Assembly: GCA_050013835.1 (NCBI GenBank)
Contig: JBEKEM010000004.1
Coordinates: forward strand, 62,001-126,000
Length of the DNA: 64,000 bases
Origin: Bog-793 sp050013835
GTDB taxonomy: Bacteria > Actinomycetota > Acidimicrobiia > Acidimicrobiales > Bog-793
Reading direction: 5' to 3'
In this document: piece after piece, positions 63,726 through 64,000 of the stretch
Position numbering within the stretch: the stretch's first letter is position 1
How the letters are laid out: the number at the start of each line of letters is the position of its first letter
Made by a program: the position numbers and the translations under genes
The notes under the pieces: generated by a model
Databases searched by the model: none
Told to the model about the DNA's origin: nothing
The model's input: only the letters and a program-made list of their open reading frames with translations

Positions 63726-64000
63726 CGATCACGGCGCCGAGCCACTTGGCGGTAATCCGGTCGGCGACCGCGAGAACCTCCTTCAGCTTGTGGGTGATAA
63801 AGAGGACGGAGCGCCCGGACGCCCCGAGCGACTGCATGATCCGGGACAGCGCCTCGGTCTTCCGCGGGGTGAGCACCGAGGTCGGCTCGTCGAAGATGAG
63901 GAGTTGGGCGTTCCGCGAGAGGGCCTTCAGGAGCTCGACGCGGCGCTGGACCCCGACGGGGAGGTCCTCCACGAGCGCGTCCGGGTCAACCTCGAGGCCG
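63610..64000 (-). pseudogene. Nucleoside/sugar ABC transporter ATPase, truncated
   Basis: The gene enters from beyond the right edge. Visible: 'VEDLPVGVQRRVELLKAL' (signature-side region), Walker B 'LLIFDEPTSVLTP' and 'VLFITHKLKEVLAVADRIT', all typical of the second domain-type ATPase of BmpA-linked nucleoside or sugar importers. After codon end 63751 similarity stops ('AKWLGAVIG...'), and the frame runs on as unrelated sequence to a stop at 63610. In a normal protein another 200-300 residues would follow, so the gene is probably dead. Confidence 0.75.

Overview
This is a 64 kb stretch of a high-GC actinobacterial chromosome. The gene set points to an aerobic Actinomycete-lineage organism. 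It has a 14-gene nuo operon, the rex-hemA-hemCD-hemB-hemL order, an MshA-type mycothiol glycosyltransferase, a nickel superoxide dismutase with its maturation protease, and genes for the two tiny actinobacterial ribosomal proteins bS22 and bL37. A secreted G1 (eqolisin) glutamic peptidase, a family active at low pH, suggests an acidic habitat. An Acidimicrobiia-like host would fit, but that is inference.

Layout. 1-5.1 kb: end of a YfhO-like membrane protein, a YwaF/TIGR02206 membrane protein, a poorly coding gap and a DHA2-type drug exporter. 5.25-5.9 kb: tRNA-Tyr and yajQ. 6.0-21.4 kb (minus): nuoA to nuoN, complete and mostly with overlapping stop/start codons. Divergent from nuoA is a geranylgeranyl-reductase-family flavoprotein that probably acts on menaquinone. 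22.8-29.0 kb (minus): rex and tetrapyrrole synthesis, with hemC and hemD fused. 29.1-34.7 kb: a BldC-like HTH protein, proC, mshA, the divergent sodX/sodN pair, a DksA-like zinc finger protein, a PIG-L deacetylase and uppP. 35-37.6 kb: a cold-shock protein, a two-helix membrane protein, a NagZ-like GH3 lipoprotein or secreted enzyme and a 39-residue Lys-rich protein.

37.9-44 kb (plus): a peptide-type ABC importer in which the second permease and first ATPase are one polypeptide, with a 43-nt perfect palindrome after the binding-protein gene. 44-46 kb (minus): glycerate kinase and a 2-hydroxyacid dehydrogenase. 46-50 kb: a visibly less GC-rich segment with a secreted seven-repeat probable beta-propeller, tRNA-Gln and the G1 peptidase. 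50-57.8 kb: bS22, then a housekeeping run on the minus strand (metG-tatD-rsmA-ispE and ychF-DUF192-rsmI), bL37 and a glycerophosphodiesterase.

58.1-64 kb: a nucleoside salvage locus. punA, a phosphohexo/pentomutase, add and cdd look intact. deoA survives only as its two ends joined in frame, a psuG fragment carries a one-base frameshift, and a nucleoside/sugar ABC-transporter ATPase that enters from the right edge loses homology abruptly. This end of the window is therefore a zone of gene decay around an uptake-and-breakdown pathway.

The strongest observations are this decaying nucleoside/pseudouridine locus, the permease-ATPase fusion, the secreted propeller plus acid peptidase island, and the near-leaderless bS22 and bL37 genes. 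I did not find a CRISPR array, an intact insertion sequence or a defence system.
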